From Trinickia symbiotica (lineage in GTDB: Bacteria > Pseudomonadota > Gammaproteobacteria > Burkholderiales > Burkholderiaceae), in NCBI RefSeq assembly GCF_002934455.1, contig NZ_PTIR01000002.1:372001-436000 (forward strand): DNA of 64,000 nucleotides, written 5' to 3'. A model generated the notes under the pieces. It ran no database searches, was not told where the DNA came from, and saw nothing but the letters and a program-made list of their open reading frames with translations. Below are positions 36,497-45,829 of the stretch, one piece after another. The stretch's first letter is position 1, and each line of letters starts with the position of its first letter. The position numbers were made by a program, and so were the translations under genes.

Positions 36497-37729
36497 TCAG
36501 AAGCGATCGACGCGAAACGGAGCGGGATCGACGAAAGGCGCAACGCCCGCCATCATCTCGCCGACGAGCCGGCCCGTCACCGGCCCCAGCGTGAAGCCGT
36601 GATGCGCATGGCCGAAAGCGAACCAGAGATCGCTGTGATGTGTGGCGGGCCCGATGATCGGCAACATGTCTCCCGTGCAAGGGCGCTGCCCCATCCATGG
36701 CTCGGCATCGACTCTGGGCCCGAGCGGAAAGAGCTCGCGTGCGATCGGCTCGACAGCATCGAGCTGATCCGGGGTTTTCGGCTGATCGAGCAAGGCGAGT
36801 TCGGCGCCCGTCGTGAGCCGAATGCCGCGATCCATCGGCGTAATCAGATAGCCCTTTTCCGCGTCGAGCACGGGATAGGTCAGGGGCGCGTCGGGCTGCG
36901 GCCGATAATGCATGTGATATCCACGCTTGATCCCGAGCGATAGGCGATAGCCGAGCCTCGATGCGATGCGCTCGGACCACGGACCGAGCGCGACGACGGC
37001 CGAGCGCGCTTCGACTCGACCTTCGTCCGTCTCGACTTGCCATTGTCCGGAAAGCGTATCGGCGTCGCCGATCAGGAAACGCCCGCCTAGCCGCTCAAAG
37101 TAGCGCGCGTAAGCCGTCACGAGCGCGTTCGGATTGCCGACCGAATACGTCTGCGTGAACCAGACGCCGCCTACGAGCGAGGCGGCGAGATTGGGCTGCA
37201 TCTCGTGGAGCCGAGCCGCGTCGAGCGCCTCGAATTCGACGCCGTACTCTTTTCGCCAACGCTCGGCAGTCCTGAATTCCTCGTCGCGCTTTGCCGCCGT
37301 GCGGAATGCCTTGATCCAGCCTGTCGGCCGCATGAGCCCGCTCGCGCCCGCCGCGTCGGCCAGCACGCGGTGTTCGCTGACGCAATGGCCGATCAGCGTC
37401 GCATAGGAGCGGGCGATCGCCGCGTGGCGCTCGGGATGAGAGTTGCGCCAGTAGCGCAGTAGGAACGACGCGAGCTTCGGCATCGCCGCCGGATGGTAGC
37501 GTACGTCGAGCGCCTCGTTGCGCGCGTATTCGAGGAGTTTGCCCAGCTCGCGCGGAAAGGCGTAGGGGTAGACGCCCTCGCGCTGGATCAGCCCCGCATT
37601 GCCGAACGAGGTCTCGTTGCCGGGTTGCTTGCGATCGATCAGCGCCACGGCGCAACCGCGCTTTTGCAGATGCGTGGCGATGCAGACGCCGACCATGCCG
37701 GCGCCGAGCACAATTGTGTCGAATTTCAT
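36497..37729 (-). CDS. dadA: D-amino-acid dehydrogenase-like FAD oxidoreductase
   Basis: A 410-residue DAO-family flavoprotein. FAD-binding GAGMVGVCIATHLQKRG at residues 8-24, LIDRKQPGNETSFGNAGLIQ (DadA signature), and the C-terminal FAHAHHG-like FGHAHHGFTLGPVTGRLVGE. It oxidises D-amino acids to keto acids and passes electrons to quinone at the inner membrane. No alanine racemase or Lrp gene is adjacent, so the substrate may differ from D-alanine. Start at 37729 chosen for the standard MKFDTIVLGAG opening. Confidence 0.85.
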   Translation of the reverse strand: MKFDTIVLGAGMVGVCIATHLQKRGCAVALIDRKQPGNETSFGNAGLIQREGVYPYAFPRELGKLLEYARNEALDVRYHPAAMPKLASFLLRYWRNSHPERHAAIARSYATLIGHCVSEHRVLADAAGASGLMRPTGWIKAFRTAAKRDEEFRTAERWRKEYGVEFEALDAARLHEMQPNLAASLVGGVWFTQTYSVGNPNALVTAYARYFERLGGRFLIGDADTLSGQWQVETDEGRVEARSAVVALGPWSERIASRLGYRLSLGIKRGYHMHYRPQPDAPLTYPVLDAEKGYLITPMDRGIRLTTGAELALLDQPKTPDQLDAVEPIARELFPLGPRVDAEPWMGQRPCTGDMLPIIGPATHHSDLWFAFGHAHHGFTLGPVTGRLVGEMMAGVAPFVDPAPFRVDRF

Positions 37730-38158
37730 GGAGTGGCTATCGAAGGTAGATGCCAACGACGCCGCTGGCGAGATCGGCGGCCATTGTGCAATGCGCAAAC
37801 GTGCGCGGAGCGGTCGGCTTGTTTTTTCATTCGAGCGTGCTTGGAGCTCAATAGCGAGTCATAGCGAGTGGTCGCGGCAATGATACAGGCTGACAGGGTG
37901 CGTCCCGCCCGCGATTCGACGATTCGGCGGCTTGCCGGACGTTCCCCTCGTGAGCCCCAGCCGACGAACGGCAAGCGGAAAACGCAGCGCCTGCCGTCAA
38001 ATTGTGCTTTACTTGCCGATGCATCTCGAATAACGAAGCACGGCTGGCTAATCGTCAAGATCAGCGGCACGGTCAAAGCGACGGTTGGCGGCGCGAGCGG
38101 CACCGAGCGCACTCGACTCGACTAGAAGTGCCGGTCTCGATCCCCAAGGAGACGATTC
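37730..38158. other. Intergenic region upstream of the cox-type operon
   Basis: About 430 bases separating divergent genes. No coding frame with recognised motifs. It must hold the promoters of dadA and of the seven-gene molybdenum-hydroxylase operon; a strong ribosome site (AAGGAG) precedes coxS at 38159. No convincing operator was found. Confidence 0.5.
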
Positions 38159-38647
38159 ATGGCAATCAGCATCAGCCTGACGGTCAACGGTAAGCCGGTA
38201 ACCGAGGAAGTCGAACCCTGCACCCTCCTCGTCCATTTCATCCGCGACGGCCTGCGCCTCACCGGCACACATATCGGTTGCGATACGGCGCAATGCGGCG
38301 CCTGCACCGTGCATCTGAACGGCCGCGCCGTGAAGGCGTGCAACGTGCTGGCCGTGCAGGCCGACGGCGCCGAGATCACGACGATAGAAGGCCTCGCGCG
38401 AGACAGAGAACTTCATCCGATGCAAGCGGCGTTTCGCGACTGCCACGGGCTTCAGTGCGGCTTTTGCACACCGGGCATGGTCATGAGCGCGGCCGCGCTC
38501 GCGGCGCAACGGCCTGAGCTCAGCGCGGATGAAGTGCGCCATCAGCTCGAGGGCAATCTTTGTCGCTGCACGGGCTACCACAACATCGTGAAGGCCGTGC
38601 TCGAAGGCGCCGCGGCGATGAAGAGCAGCGCGGGACAAGTCCGTTAA
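38159..38647 (+). CDS. coxS: Molybdenum hydroxylase [2Fe-2S] subunit (CoxS-like)
   Basis: 162 residues carrying two iron-sulfur clusters. Plant-ferredoxin-type site [16 protein letters not shown] plus the later Cys of the same cluster, then the four-helix cluster [10 protein letters not shown] and [12 protein letters not shown]. It transfers electrons from the molybdopterin subunit to the FAD subunit. First gene of coxS-L-M-D-E-G-I, 13 bases before coxL. Confidence 0.93.
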   Translation: MAISISLTVNGKPVTEEVEPCTLLVHFIRDGLRLTGTHIGCDTAQCGACTVHLNGRAVKACNVLAVQADGAEITTIEGLARDRELHPMQAAFRDCHGLQCGFCTPGMVMSAAALAAQRPELSADEVRHQLEGNLCRCTGYHNIVKAVLEGAAAMKSSAGQVR

Positions 38648-38660
38648 GGAGACCTGAACG

Positions 38661-41048
38661 ATGAACGCACCCGAACAGCCAGGCTTGATCGGTGCTTCCG
38701 TCAAGCGCAAGGAAGACTATCGGTTCCTCACCGGAAGCGGACAATACACCGACGACGTTCTGCTTCCGCAGCAATCCTATGGCGTGTTTCTGCGCTCGCC
38801 GCACGCACACGCGCGCCTCGGCAACATCGATATCGAGGACGCGAAGCGCTCGCCGGGCGTGATCGCCATCTTCACCGGCGCGGACCTCGCGGCCGAGCGC
38901 GTCGGCGGCTTGCCGTGCGGATGGCTCATTCACAGCATCGACGGCACGCCGATGCACGAGCCGCCCCATCCCGTTCTCGCGGTCGACAAGGTGCGCCACG
39001 TCGGCGATCCCGTCGCGCTCGTCATTGCCGAGTCGGCAAAAGAGGCCAAGGACGCGGCCGAGCTCATCGAAGTCGAGTACGACGTGCTGCCCGCCGTGAC
39101 CGACACGGCCCATGCGGCCGATTCGAGCCAGCCGCTCGTGCATGACAGCGTGCCCGGCAATGTCTGCTACACATGGGGCCACGGCGACAAAGCCGCAACC
39201 GATGCCGCGTTCGCGAAGGCCGCGCATGTGACGACGCTCGATATCGTCAACAACCGGCTCGTGCCGAATGCGATCGAGCCGCGCGCCGTCAACGCCAGCT
39301 ATTCGAAGCAGGACGACAGCTACACGGTCTATGTCGCGAATCAGAATCCGCACGTCGAGCGGCTGCTGATGGCGGCGTTCGTGCTGTCACTGCCTGAATC
39401 GAAGCTGCGCATCGTGGCACCCGATGTCGGCGGCGGCTTCGGATCGAAGATCTTCCTCTATGGCGAGGATGTCGCGCTCACCTGGGCGGCTAAACGTGTC
39501 GGCCGCCCTGTCAAGTGGACGGCGGAGCGCTCGGAATCCTTCGTCTCCGACGCACACGGCCGAGATCATGTGACCAAAGCCGAGCTCGCGCTCGACGGCG
39601 ACGGCCGGTTCCTCGCCATGCGCGTGCATACGATCGCGAACATGGGCGCGTATCTGTCGACGTTCGCGTCGTCGATACCGACGATCCTCTATGCGACACT
39701 GCTCGCCGGCCAATACGCGACGCCCGCGATCTATGCGGAAGTCAAGGCCGTCTTCACGAACACCGTGCCCGTCGATGCCTACCGCGGCGCAGGCCGCCCC
39801 GAAGCGACCTACGTCGTCGAACGCCTCGTCGAAACGGCCGCGCGCGAAATCGGTATGGATCCGGCCGAAATCCGCCGCCGCAATTTCATTCGCGAATTCC
39901 CTTACACGACGCCCGTGGGCCTCACGTACGACACCGGCGACTACGAAGCCTGCCTCGCCAGGGCGATCGAGCGCGCGGACGTGGCCGGTTTTGCGGCACG
40001 CAGGGACGCGTCGAAGCAAAACGGTAAACTGCGCGGCCTCGGTTATTCGTGCTACATCGAGGCGTGCGGCCTCGCGCCTTCGAGGCTCGCCGGCGCGCTG
40101 GGCGCACGCGCGGGGCTCTTCGAAGCCGGCGAAGTGCGCGTGCATCCAACGGGGACGGTCACCGTCTTCACCGGCTCGCACAGCCACGGTCAAGGGCACG
40201 AGACGACGTTCGCGCAAGTCGTGGCCGACCGGCTCGGCGTATCGATCGAAAACGTCGAGATCGTGCACGGCGACACGGGCCGCATTCCGTTCGGCATGGG
40301 CACCTACGGTTCGCGCTCGATCGCCGTCGGCGGCTCCGCGATCATGCGAGCACTCGACAAGATCGAGGCGAAGGCGAAGAAAATCGCCGCGCATCTGCTC
40401 GAAGCATCGGCAAGCGACATCGAGTTCAAGAACGGCGTCTTCCGCGTGGCTGGCACCGATCGCACGAAATCGTTCGCTGATGTCGCGCTCGCCGCCTATG
40501 TCCCGCACAACTATCCGCTCGAAGAGCTCGAGCCGGGCCTCGACGAGAATGCGTTCTACGATCCCACCAATTTCACTTATCCGGCGGGCGCCTACATCTG
40601 CGAGGTGGAAGTGGATCCGGACACGGGGGAAACACGTGTCGATCGATTCACGGCCGTCGACGACTTCGGCAACGTGATCAATCCGATGATCGTCGAGGGC
40701 CAGGTGCACGGCGGACTCGGCCAGGGGATCGGGCAGGCACTGCTCGAGCACTGCGAGTACGACAATGATACGGGGCAGTTGCTGTCGGGCTCTTATATGG
40801 ATTACGCCATGCCGCGCGCATCGGATCTGCCCGACTTCACGGTGGAGACGATGAAGGGCACGCCGTGCACGCACAATCCGCTCGGCGTGAAGGGTTGCGG
40901 CGAAGCCGGCGCGATCGGCTCGCCGCCCGCCGTCATCAACGCCATCCTCGATGCGCTCGCGCCGCTCGGCGTCAAGGATATCCAGATGCCGGCCACCCCG
41001 CACCGGGTCTGGTCCGCCATCGCGGCGGCACGGCGATCGGCTCACTAA
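38661..41048 (+). CDS. coxL: Molybdopterin-binding large subunit (form II CoxL / xanthine-dehydrogenase family)
   Basis: 795 residues; binds the Mo-pyranopterin cofactor and the substrate. The active-site loop is AYRGAGRPE near residue 373. This is the form II signature; true CO dehydrogenases have AYxCSFR, so this enzyme is unlikely to oxidise [17 protein letters not shown] and [16 protein letters not shown], including the catalytic Glu near the end, are intact. The substrate is probably an aldehyde, purine or N-heterocycle; the neighbours do not settle it. Confidence 0.92.
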   Translation: MNAPEQPGLIGASVKRKEDYRFLTGSGQYTDDVLLPQQSYGVFLRSPHAHARLGNIDIEDAKRSPGVIAIFTGADLAAERVGGLPCGWLIHSIDGTPMHEPPHPVLAVDKVRHVGDPVALVIAESAKEAKDAAELIEVEYDVLPAVTDTAHAADSSQPLVHDSVPGNVCYTWGHGDKAATDAAFAKAAHVTTLDIVNNRLVPNAIEPRAVNASYSKQDDSYTVYVANQNPHVERLLMAAFVLSLPESKLRIVAPDVGGGFGSKIFLYGEDVALTWAAKRVGRPVKWTAERSESFVSDAHGRDHVTKAELALDGDGRFLAMRVHTIANMGAYLSTFASSIPTILYATLLAGQYATPAIYAEVKAVFTNTVPVDAYRGAGRPEATYVVERLVETAAREIGMDPAEIRRRNFIREFPYTTPVGLTYDTGDYEACLARAIERADVAGFAARRDASKQNGKLRGLGYSCYIEACGLAPSRLAGALGARAGLFEAGEVRVHPTGTVTVFTGSHSHGQGHETTFAQVVADRLGVSIENVEIVHGDTGRIPFGMGTYGSRSIAVGGSAIMRALDKIEAKAKKIAAHLLEASASDIEFKNGVFRVAGTDRTKSFADVALAAYVPHNYPLEELEPGLDENAFYDPTNFTYPAGAYICEVEVDPDTGETRVDRFTAVDDFGNVINPMIVEGQVHGGLGQGIGQALLEHCEYDNDTGQLLSGSYMDYAMPRASDLPDFTVETMKGTPCTHNPLGVKGCGEAGAIGSPPAVINAILDALAPLGVKDIQMPATPHRVWSAIAAARRSAH

Positions 41049-41063
41049 GCGAAGGAGTCCTCA

Positions 41064-41864
41064 ATGTATTCGTATTCATTCGACTACGAGCGCGCCTCCG
41101 ACGCGCAGGCAGCCGTCGCTTCGCTGACGGCCGACGGCGAAGCGAAGTACCTCGCGGGCGGTCAGAGCCTGTTGCCGACGATGCGGCTGCGGCTTGCTCA
41201 ACCGGCCAAGCTCATCGACGTGACGCGCATCGCCGCGCTGAAGGAGATTCGCGTGGACGCGGCGATGGTTACGATCGGCGCGGCGGTCTGCCATGCGGAC
41301 GTCGCCGAACATTTCGACATCCGGCGGGTATTGCCGGGGCTCGCCGAGCTTGCGGGCAACATCGGCGATCGACAGGTGCGCGCGCGCGGCACACTGGGCG
41401 GATCGCTCGCCAACGACGATCCGGCCGCCGATTATCCGGCTGCCGTGCTCGGGCTCGCGGCAACGATCGTGACCGACAGGCGACGAATCGCGGCCGACGA
41501 CTTTTTCGTCGACATGTACGAGACCGCGCTCGAGCCCAGCGAGCTGATCGTGGCCGTGGAGTTCCCCGTGCCGCAAACGTGCGCCTACGAAAAATTCCGC
41601 AATCCCGCTTCGCAGTTCGCGCTCGTCGGCGTATTCGTCGCCCGGCATGCGGATGGCGTGCGCGTCGCCGTCACGGGCGCCGCTTCTTCGGTCTTTCGCT
41701 CGACGGAGCTCGAGAAGGCGCTCACCGCCGACTTCACGAGCGCGGCCGCGCGCTCCGTGACGATCGCACCCGACGGCCTCAACACCGATCTGCACGCGAG
41801 CGCCGATTACCGCGCGCATCTGATCCCCGTGCTCGCCGCGCGCGCGGTCGAGCGGGCACGCTAA
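41064..41864 (+). CDS. coxM: FAD-binding medium subunit (CoxM-like)
   Basis: 266 residues. FAD motif AGGQSLLPTMRLRLAQP and the second site GNIGDRQVRARGTLGGSLAN, typical of xanthine-dehydrogenase/CoxM FAD subunits. It accepts electrons from CoxS and passes them to an acceptor. It follows coxL by 15 bases with GAAGGAG as ribosome site. Confidence 0.93.
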   Translation: MYSYSFDYERASDAQAAVASLTADGEAKYLAGGQSLLPTMRLRLAQPAKLIDVTRIAALKEIRVDAAMVTIGAAVCHADVAEHFDIRRVLPGLAELAGNIGDRQVRARGTLGGSLANDDPAADYPAAVLGLAATIVTDRRRIAADDFFVDMYETALEPSELIVAVEFPVPQTCAYEKFRNPASQFALVGVFVARHADGVRVAVTGAASSVFRSTELEKALTADFTSAAARSVTIAPDGLNTDLHASADYRAHLIPVLAARAVERAR

Positions 41865-41964
41865 ATCGGAAGCGATGCACAATCGAACAATGCTAAGGAC
41901 TTCGAAGTAATCACGGAGCACGGAATCGCGCCCTCACCGGGGCGCGGCTTCGGCCCAGGCGACG

Positions 41965-42852
41965 ATGCAACCGACGACGATCGATGAGACGCTCGCTCAG
42001 CTCTCGGCAGAGGGTTACTTCGCGAGCCGCGAGTTGGCGACGGCGCTTTTTCTCGCGCTGCGCATGGATAGGCCGCTCTTTTTGGAGGGAGAACCCGGCG
42101 TCGGCAAGACGGAGCTCGCAAAAGCCGCGGCCGGCATGCTCGGCACGGCGTTGTTGCGCCTTCAATGCTATGAAGGTCTCGACACGGCAAGCGCGCTCTA
42201 CGAGTGGGACTACCCGCGCCAGATCATGGCATTGCGTCTTGCGGAAGCGGCCGGCGAGCATCCGACCAACGACACGCTCTATCGCGGCGAATTCCTGCTC
42301 AAGCGCCCCCTGCTGCAGGCGCTGTTGCCCGACGAACAGCATCCGGGCGCGCAGCGTGTATTGCTGATAGACGAGATCGACCGCGCCGACGAGCCGTTCG
42401 AGGCGTTTTTGCTCGAGCTGCTTTCGGATTTCCAGGTCTCGATCCCCGAGTACGGCACGGTGCGCGCCGAGCGCGCCCCGCTCATCGTCATGACGTCGAA
42501 TCGTACGCGCGAAGTGCACGATGCGTTGAAGCGCCGTTGTCTTTACCAATGGATCGACTATCCCGAGCGCGAGCGCGAGCTCGCCATCGTCGCCGCACGA
42601 GCCCCCGAAGCGGGCGCCGAGCTGCAGCGGCGCGCGGTCGGTTTCGTTCATCGTCTTCGCGCGATGGACCTATTCAAGGCGCCCGGTATCGCCGAGACGA
42701 TCGACTGGTGCCGCGCGCTCGCCGCGTTGAGTGTCACTGAGCTCGATCCGCAATCGGTGCGGGACACGCTTGGCGTGCTGCTCAAGTATCAAGACGATCT
42801 GGCCCGCCTCGATGCCGAGCGCATCGCTCAATGTCTCGTTGCGCCGGAGTGA
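41965..42852 (+). CDS. coxD: MoxR-type AAA ATPase (CoxD-like maturation factor)
   Basis: 295 residues. Walker A GEPGVGKTE, Walker B VLLIDEIDRADEPFEAF and sensor region MTSNRTREVHDALKRRCLY. CoxD is the chaperone needed to assemble the sulfurated Mo-Cu centre of CO dehydrogenase; relatives with form II CoxL are thought to act likewise in cofactor maturation with the VWA partner encoded 3 bases downstream. A 100-base gap precedes the gene. Confidence 0.9.
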   Translation: MQPTTIDETLAQLSAEGYFASRELATALFLALRMDRPLFLEGEPGVGKTELAKAAAGMLGTALLRLQCYEGLDTASALYEWDYPRQIMALRLAEAAGEHPTNDTLYRGEFLLKRPLLQALLPDEQHPGAQRVLLIDEIDRADEPFEAFLLELLSDFQVSIPEYGTVRAERAPLIVMTSNRTREVHDALKRRCLYQWIDYPERERELAIVAARAPEAGAELQRRAVGFVHRLRAMDLFKAPGIAETIDWCRALAALSVTELDPQSVRDTLGVLLKYQDDLARLDAERIAQCLVAPE

Positions 42853-42855
42853 ACG

Positions 42856-44106
42856 ATGCCAGGCATCGAGCAGAACGCAGGAACCGGCGACGCACCGATG
42901 TTCGCGCGCAACGTCGTCCATTTCGTGCGGCTCTTGCGCGCGGCAGGACTGCCGATGTCGCCCGCGCATGCGGTCGATGCGCTGGAAGCGTTGCGTCTCA
43001 TCGACGTAGGGCGTCGCGACGACGTGCAGGCCGCGCTCGCCGCGGTGCTCGTCTCGGCCCCGGACGAACGCGCGCTTTTCGATGCGGCGTTCGACGTGTT
43101 CTGGCGCGATCCCGATTGGGAAGGCCGCCTTCGCGCGCTGATGCTGCCGAAGGCAAAATCGGGCGTACCGCCTGCCCCGCGCAACAACCGGCTCGCGGAT
43201 GCGCTCGCCAGTCGCGCTCGAGACGCTTCGCCCGATCATGTCGGCGAGGCAACGCAACACGAGTTGCACGCGCATGTGTCGTTCAGCGCCGAGGAACGGC
43301 TGCGTCGGCGCGACTTCGATACGCTGAGCGCCGACGAGTGGCGCATGCTGCGCCATCTGATCCGCAGCCGGCGCGTTTCGCTCGCGACCGAACCCACACG
43401 CCGTTTGCACGCTGCCTCGCATGGCACGCACGCCGATTTGCGCGCGAGCGCTCGCCAGGCCGTGCGTGAAGGCGGCGACTGGGTCGTCTGGAAATACCGC
43501 GCTGCGCGCGAGCGCAAGCCGCCGCTCGTCCTGCTGCTCGACATCTCCGGATCGATGAGCAGCTACTCGCGCGCGGTACTTTATTTTTGCCATGCGCTGC
43601 TGCACTCTCGCGAGCGCCTCCAGGTCTTTCTGTTCGGCACCCGCCTCACGAATGCGACGCGTGCGCTGCGCGAGCGCGATCCGGACATTGCAATCGCGGC
43701 GCTCGCCGAACACGTAGCCGACTGGTCCGGCGGCACGCGCATCGGCGCCGCGCTCGCCGAGTTCAATCGACGTTGGGCCAGGCGGGTTCTCTCGGGCCGC
43801 GCGACAGTCCTCCTCGTCACGGACGGACTCGATCACGAGGCCATCGATCTGCTCGAGACAGAAATGGCGCGGCTCGCGCGCTTCGCGCATCGCATCGTCT
43901 GGCTGAACCCCCTGTTGCGATATGCGCAGTTCACACCGCGTGCGCGCGGCATTCAGGCTATCCTCCCTCATGTCGACGCACACCGTCCCGTTCACAACCT
44001 GGACAGCCTGATCGCATTCGGGCACGACTTCGCTACGCTCGCGCGCGTCCCGCGCTTCCGAGCGGTCGCGTCGTCATCATCGGAAGGAGCGATGTCATGG
44101 AACTGA
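42856..44106 (+). CDS. coxE: VWA-domain protein (CoxE-like)
   Basis: 416 residues; N-terminal helical region and C-terminal von Willebrand A domain with MIDAS motif LDISGSMSSYSRAV (about residue 228-241) and LLVTDGLDHEA. It works with the MoxR ATPase CoxD in maturation of the large subunit. Its end overlaps the start of coxG by 10 bases. Confidence 0.9.
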   Translation: MPGIEQNAGTGDAPMFARNVVHFVRLLRAAGLPMSPAHAVDALEALRLIDVGRRDDVQAALAAVLVSAPDERALFDAAFDVFWRDPDWEGRLRALMLPKAKSGVPPAPRNNRLADALASRARDASPDHVGEATQHELHAHVSFSAEERLRRRDFDTLSADEWRMLRHLIRSRRVSLATEPTRRLHAASHGTHADLRASARQAVREGGDWVVWKYRAARERKPPLVLLLDISGSMSSYSRAVLYFCHALLHSRERLQVFLFGTRLTNATRALRERDPDIAIAALAEHVADWSGGTRIGAALAEFNRRWARRVLSGRATVLLVTDGLDHEAIDLLETEMARLARFAHRIVWLNPLLRYAQFTPRARGIQAILPHVDAHRPVHNLDSLIAFGHDFATLARVPRFRAVASSSSEGAMSWN

Positions 44107-44705
44107 CCGAGCAGCACATCCTGCCCGTTCCGCAACAGCGTGCGTGGGAGGCGTTGAACGACACAGCCGTCCTGCGCGCGACGATTCCTGGCTGCGAAAG
44201 CTTCGAGGCGGACGGCGAAAACGGCTACGCGGTCGCGATGCGCGCGGCGGTAGGGCCGGTCAAGGCGAATTTCAAGGGACGCATGTCGCTGACGGATATC
44301 AATGCGCCGCACAGTTATACCGTCGTCTTCGAAGGGCAAGGCGGCGTGGCCGGCTTCGCGAAGGGCACGGCCCAGGTCGTGCTGGAAGCCGAGAGTGAAA
44401 CGTCGACAAAGCTTTCGTATACGGCGAAAGCGCAAGTCGGAGGAAAGCTCGCGCAAATCGGCTCGCGACTCGTCGATGGCGCTGCGCGTAAGATTGCGGG
44501 TGAATTCTTCAAACGTTTCTCGGCGTATCTGACGGGCGAGGCTGAGCCGGACGCGCAGGCGGCCGAGTCCGAAAGCCCCGACGGCGCCGGCGACAATACC
44601 AGTGCGCAAGCGGCCGATCCGTCGGAACGCGCGGCCGAAGCCGCCGAGCATGCGCCTGGAGGAAAGGGACATAAATCATGGAAAGCGTGGATCTCGAAGT
44701 TCTGA
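44097..44705 (+). CDS. coxG: CoxG-like SRPBCC-domain protein
   Basis: 202 residues. The first ~150 form a lipid/hydrophobic-ligand SRPBCC fold (VPQQRAWEALNDTAVLRATI, PGCESFEADGENGYAV), the CoxG domain that recruits the hydroxylase to the membrane. The tail after ~155 is acidic and Ala-rich and ends in a basic-aromatic stretch HKSWKAWISKF, which may anchor to the membrane. AAGGAG precedes the ATG at 44097, inside the end of coxE. Confidence 0.88.
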   Translation: MELTEQHILPVPQQRAWEALNDTAVLRATIPGCESFEADGENGYAVAMRAAVGPVKANFKGRMSLTDINAPHSYTVVFEGQGGVAGFAKGTAQVVLEAESETSTKLSYTAKAQVGGKLAQIGSRLVDGAARKIAGEFFKRFSAYLTGEAEPDAQAAESESPDGAGDNTSAQAADPSERAAEAAEHAPGGKGHKSWKAWISKF

Positions 44706-45700
44706 GGTCGAGCGTGCGATGGCTCGAGGACGGCCATCGCGTATTGCTCGTGACGGTGGTGAAGACGTGGGGCTCGTCGCCGCGCCCGCAGGGCGCGATG
44801 CTCGCCGTGCGCGACGACGGCCTCGTGGTCGGCTCGGTTTCGGGCGGATGCATCGAAGACGATCTGATCGACCGTGTGCGCCGCGCGGGCATCGAGCAAA
44901 CGCGGCCGGAGGCGGTCAAGTACGGCATTTCCGCCGAGGAAGCCCATCGCTTCGGGCTGCCCTGCGGCGGCACGATCGAGCTCGTGCTCGAGCCGCTGAC
45001 GCAGGCAAGCCGTATCGAAGAACTCTGCCATGACGTCGAGGCGGGGCGGCTCGTCGCTCGGACGCTCGATTTGGAGACGGGTATCGCCACGCTCGCGGCG
45101 GCGCAAGCGACGGACGGCCTCGAGTTCGACGGTAAGCGGCTCTTGACGATTCATGGGCCGCGCTATCGGATGCTCGTGATCGGCGCGGGGCAGTTATCGC
45201 GCTATCTCGCCAGCATCGCAGTGGGGCTCGACTATCAGGTCACCATTTGCGATCCGCGCGAAGAGTACACCGACGAGTGGGACGTGCCCGGCACGACTGT
45301 CGTGCGGACGATGCCCGACGATACCGTCCTCGATATGCGGCTCGACGAGCGCTCGGCCGTCATCGCGCTGACGCACGATCCGAAACTCGACGACCTTGCC
45401 CTGATGGAAGCGCTGAAGACACCCGCGTTTTACGTCGGCGCCCTTGGCTCGCGCCGCAATAATGCCGCGCGACGCGAACGCCTGAAAGAGTTCGATCTGA
45501 CCGACGCGGAGCTTGCGCGGCTGCACGGGCCTGTGGGGATCTACATCGGCAGCCGGACGCCGCCCGAAATCGCCATTTCGATTTTGGCTGAAGTCACCGC
45601 GGCAAAGAACGGCGTATCGTTGCCGACACTGCTGCAGGTGGAAGGCGCCAAGGCCGCCCGGGAACAGGCGGCGAGCGAAGGCTCCTCTTGCAAGGTCTGA
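44678..45700 (+). CDS. XdhC/CoxI-family Mo-cofactor insertion protein
   Basis: 340 residues. The N-terminal XdhC_CoxI domain has VVKTWGSSPRPQGAM and GSVSGGCIEDDLI, and the C-terminal Rossmann domain has LVIGAGQLSRYLA, IALTHDPKLDDLAL and VGALGSRRNNAARRERL. XdhC binds the molybdenum cofactor and promotes its sulfuration before insertion. Its start overlaps coxG by 28 bases; GGAGGAAAGGG lies upstream. Last gene of the cox-type operon. Confidence 0.92.
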   Translation: MESVDLEVLRSSVRWLEDGHRVLLVTVVKTWGSSPRPQGAMLAVRDDGLVVGSVSGGCIEDDLIDRVRRAGIEQTRPEAVKYGISAEEAHRFGLPCGGTIELVLEPLTQASRIEELCHDVEAGRLVARTLDLETGIATLAAAQATDGLEFDGKRLLTIHGPRYRMLVIGAGQLSRYLASIAVGLDYQVTICDPREEYTDEWDVPGTTVVRTMPDDTVLDMRLDERSAVIALTHDPKLDDLALMEALKTPAFYVGALGSRRNNAARRERLKEFDLTDAELARLHGPVGIYIGSRTPPEIAISILAEVTAAKNGVSLPTLLQVEGAKAAREQAASEGSSCKV

Positions 45701-45829
45701 GTGGCGCGGCCATAAGGTGCCCCGTTTCCTGAGTGGACGCCAGCCTCCCGGGGCAACCGCGCACGCAGAGATCGATGGATCGTAAGACAATCGCTCAGTA
45801 GTCCCAATCAAACACTCGCCGAAAATCGC

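Noticed and set aside
38661-41048. True carbon-monoxide dehydrogenase
   Set aside because: The active-site loop is AYRGAGR, not AYxCSFR, so CO oxidation is unlikely despite cox-type gene order.
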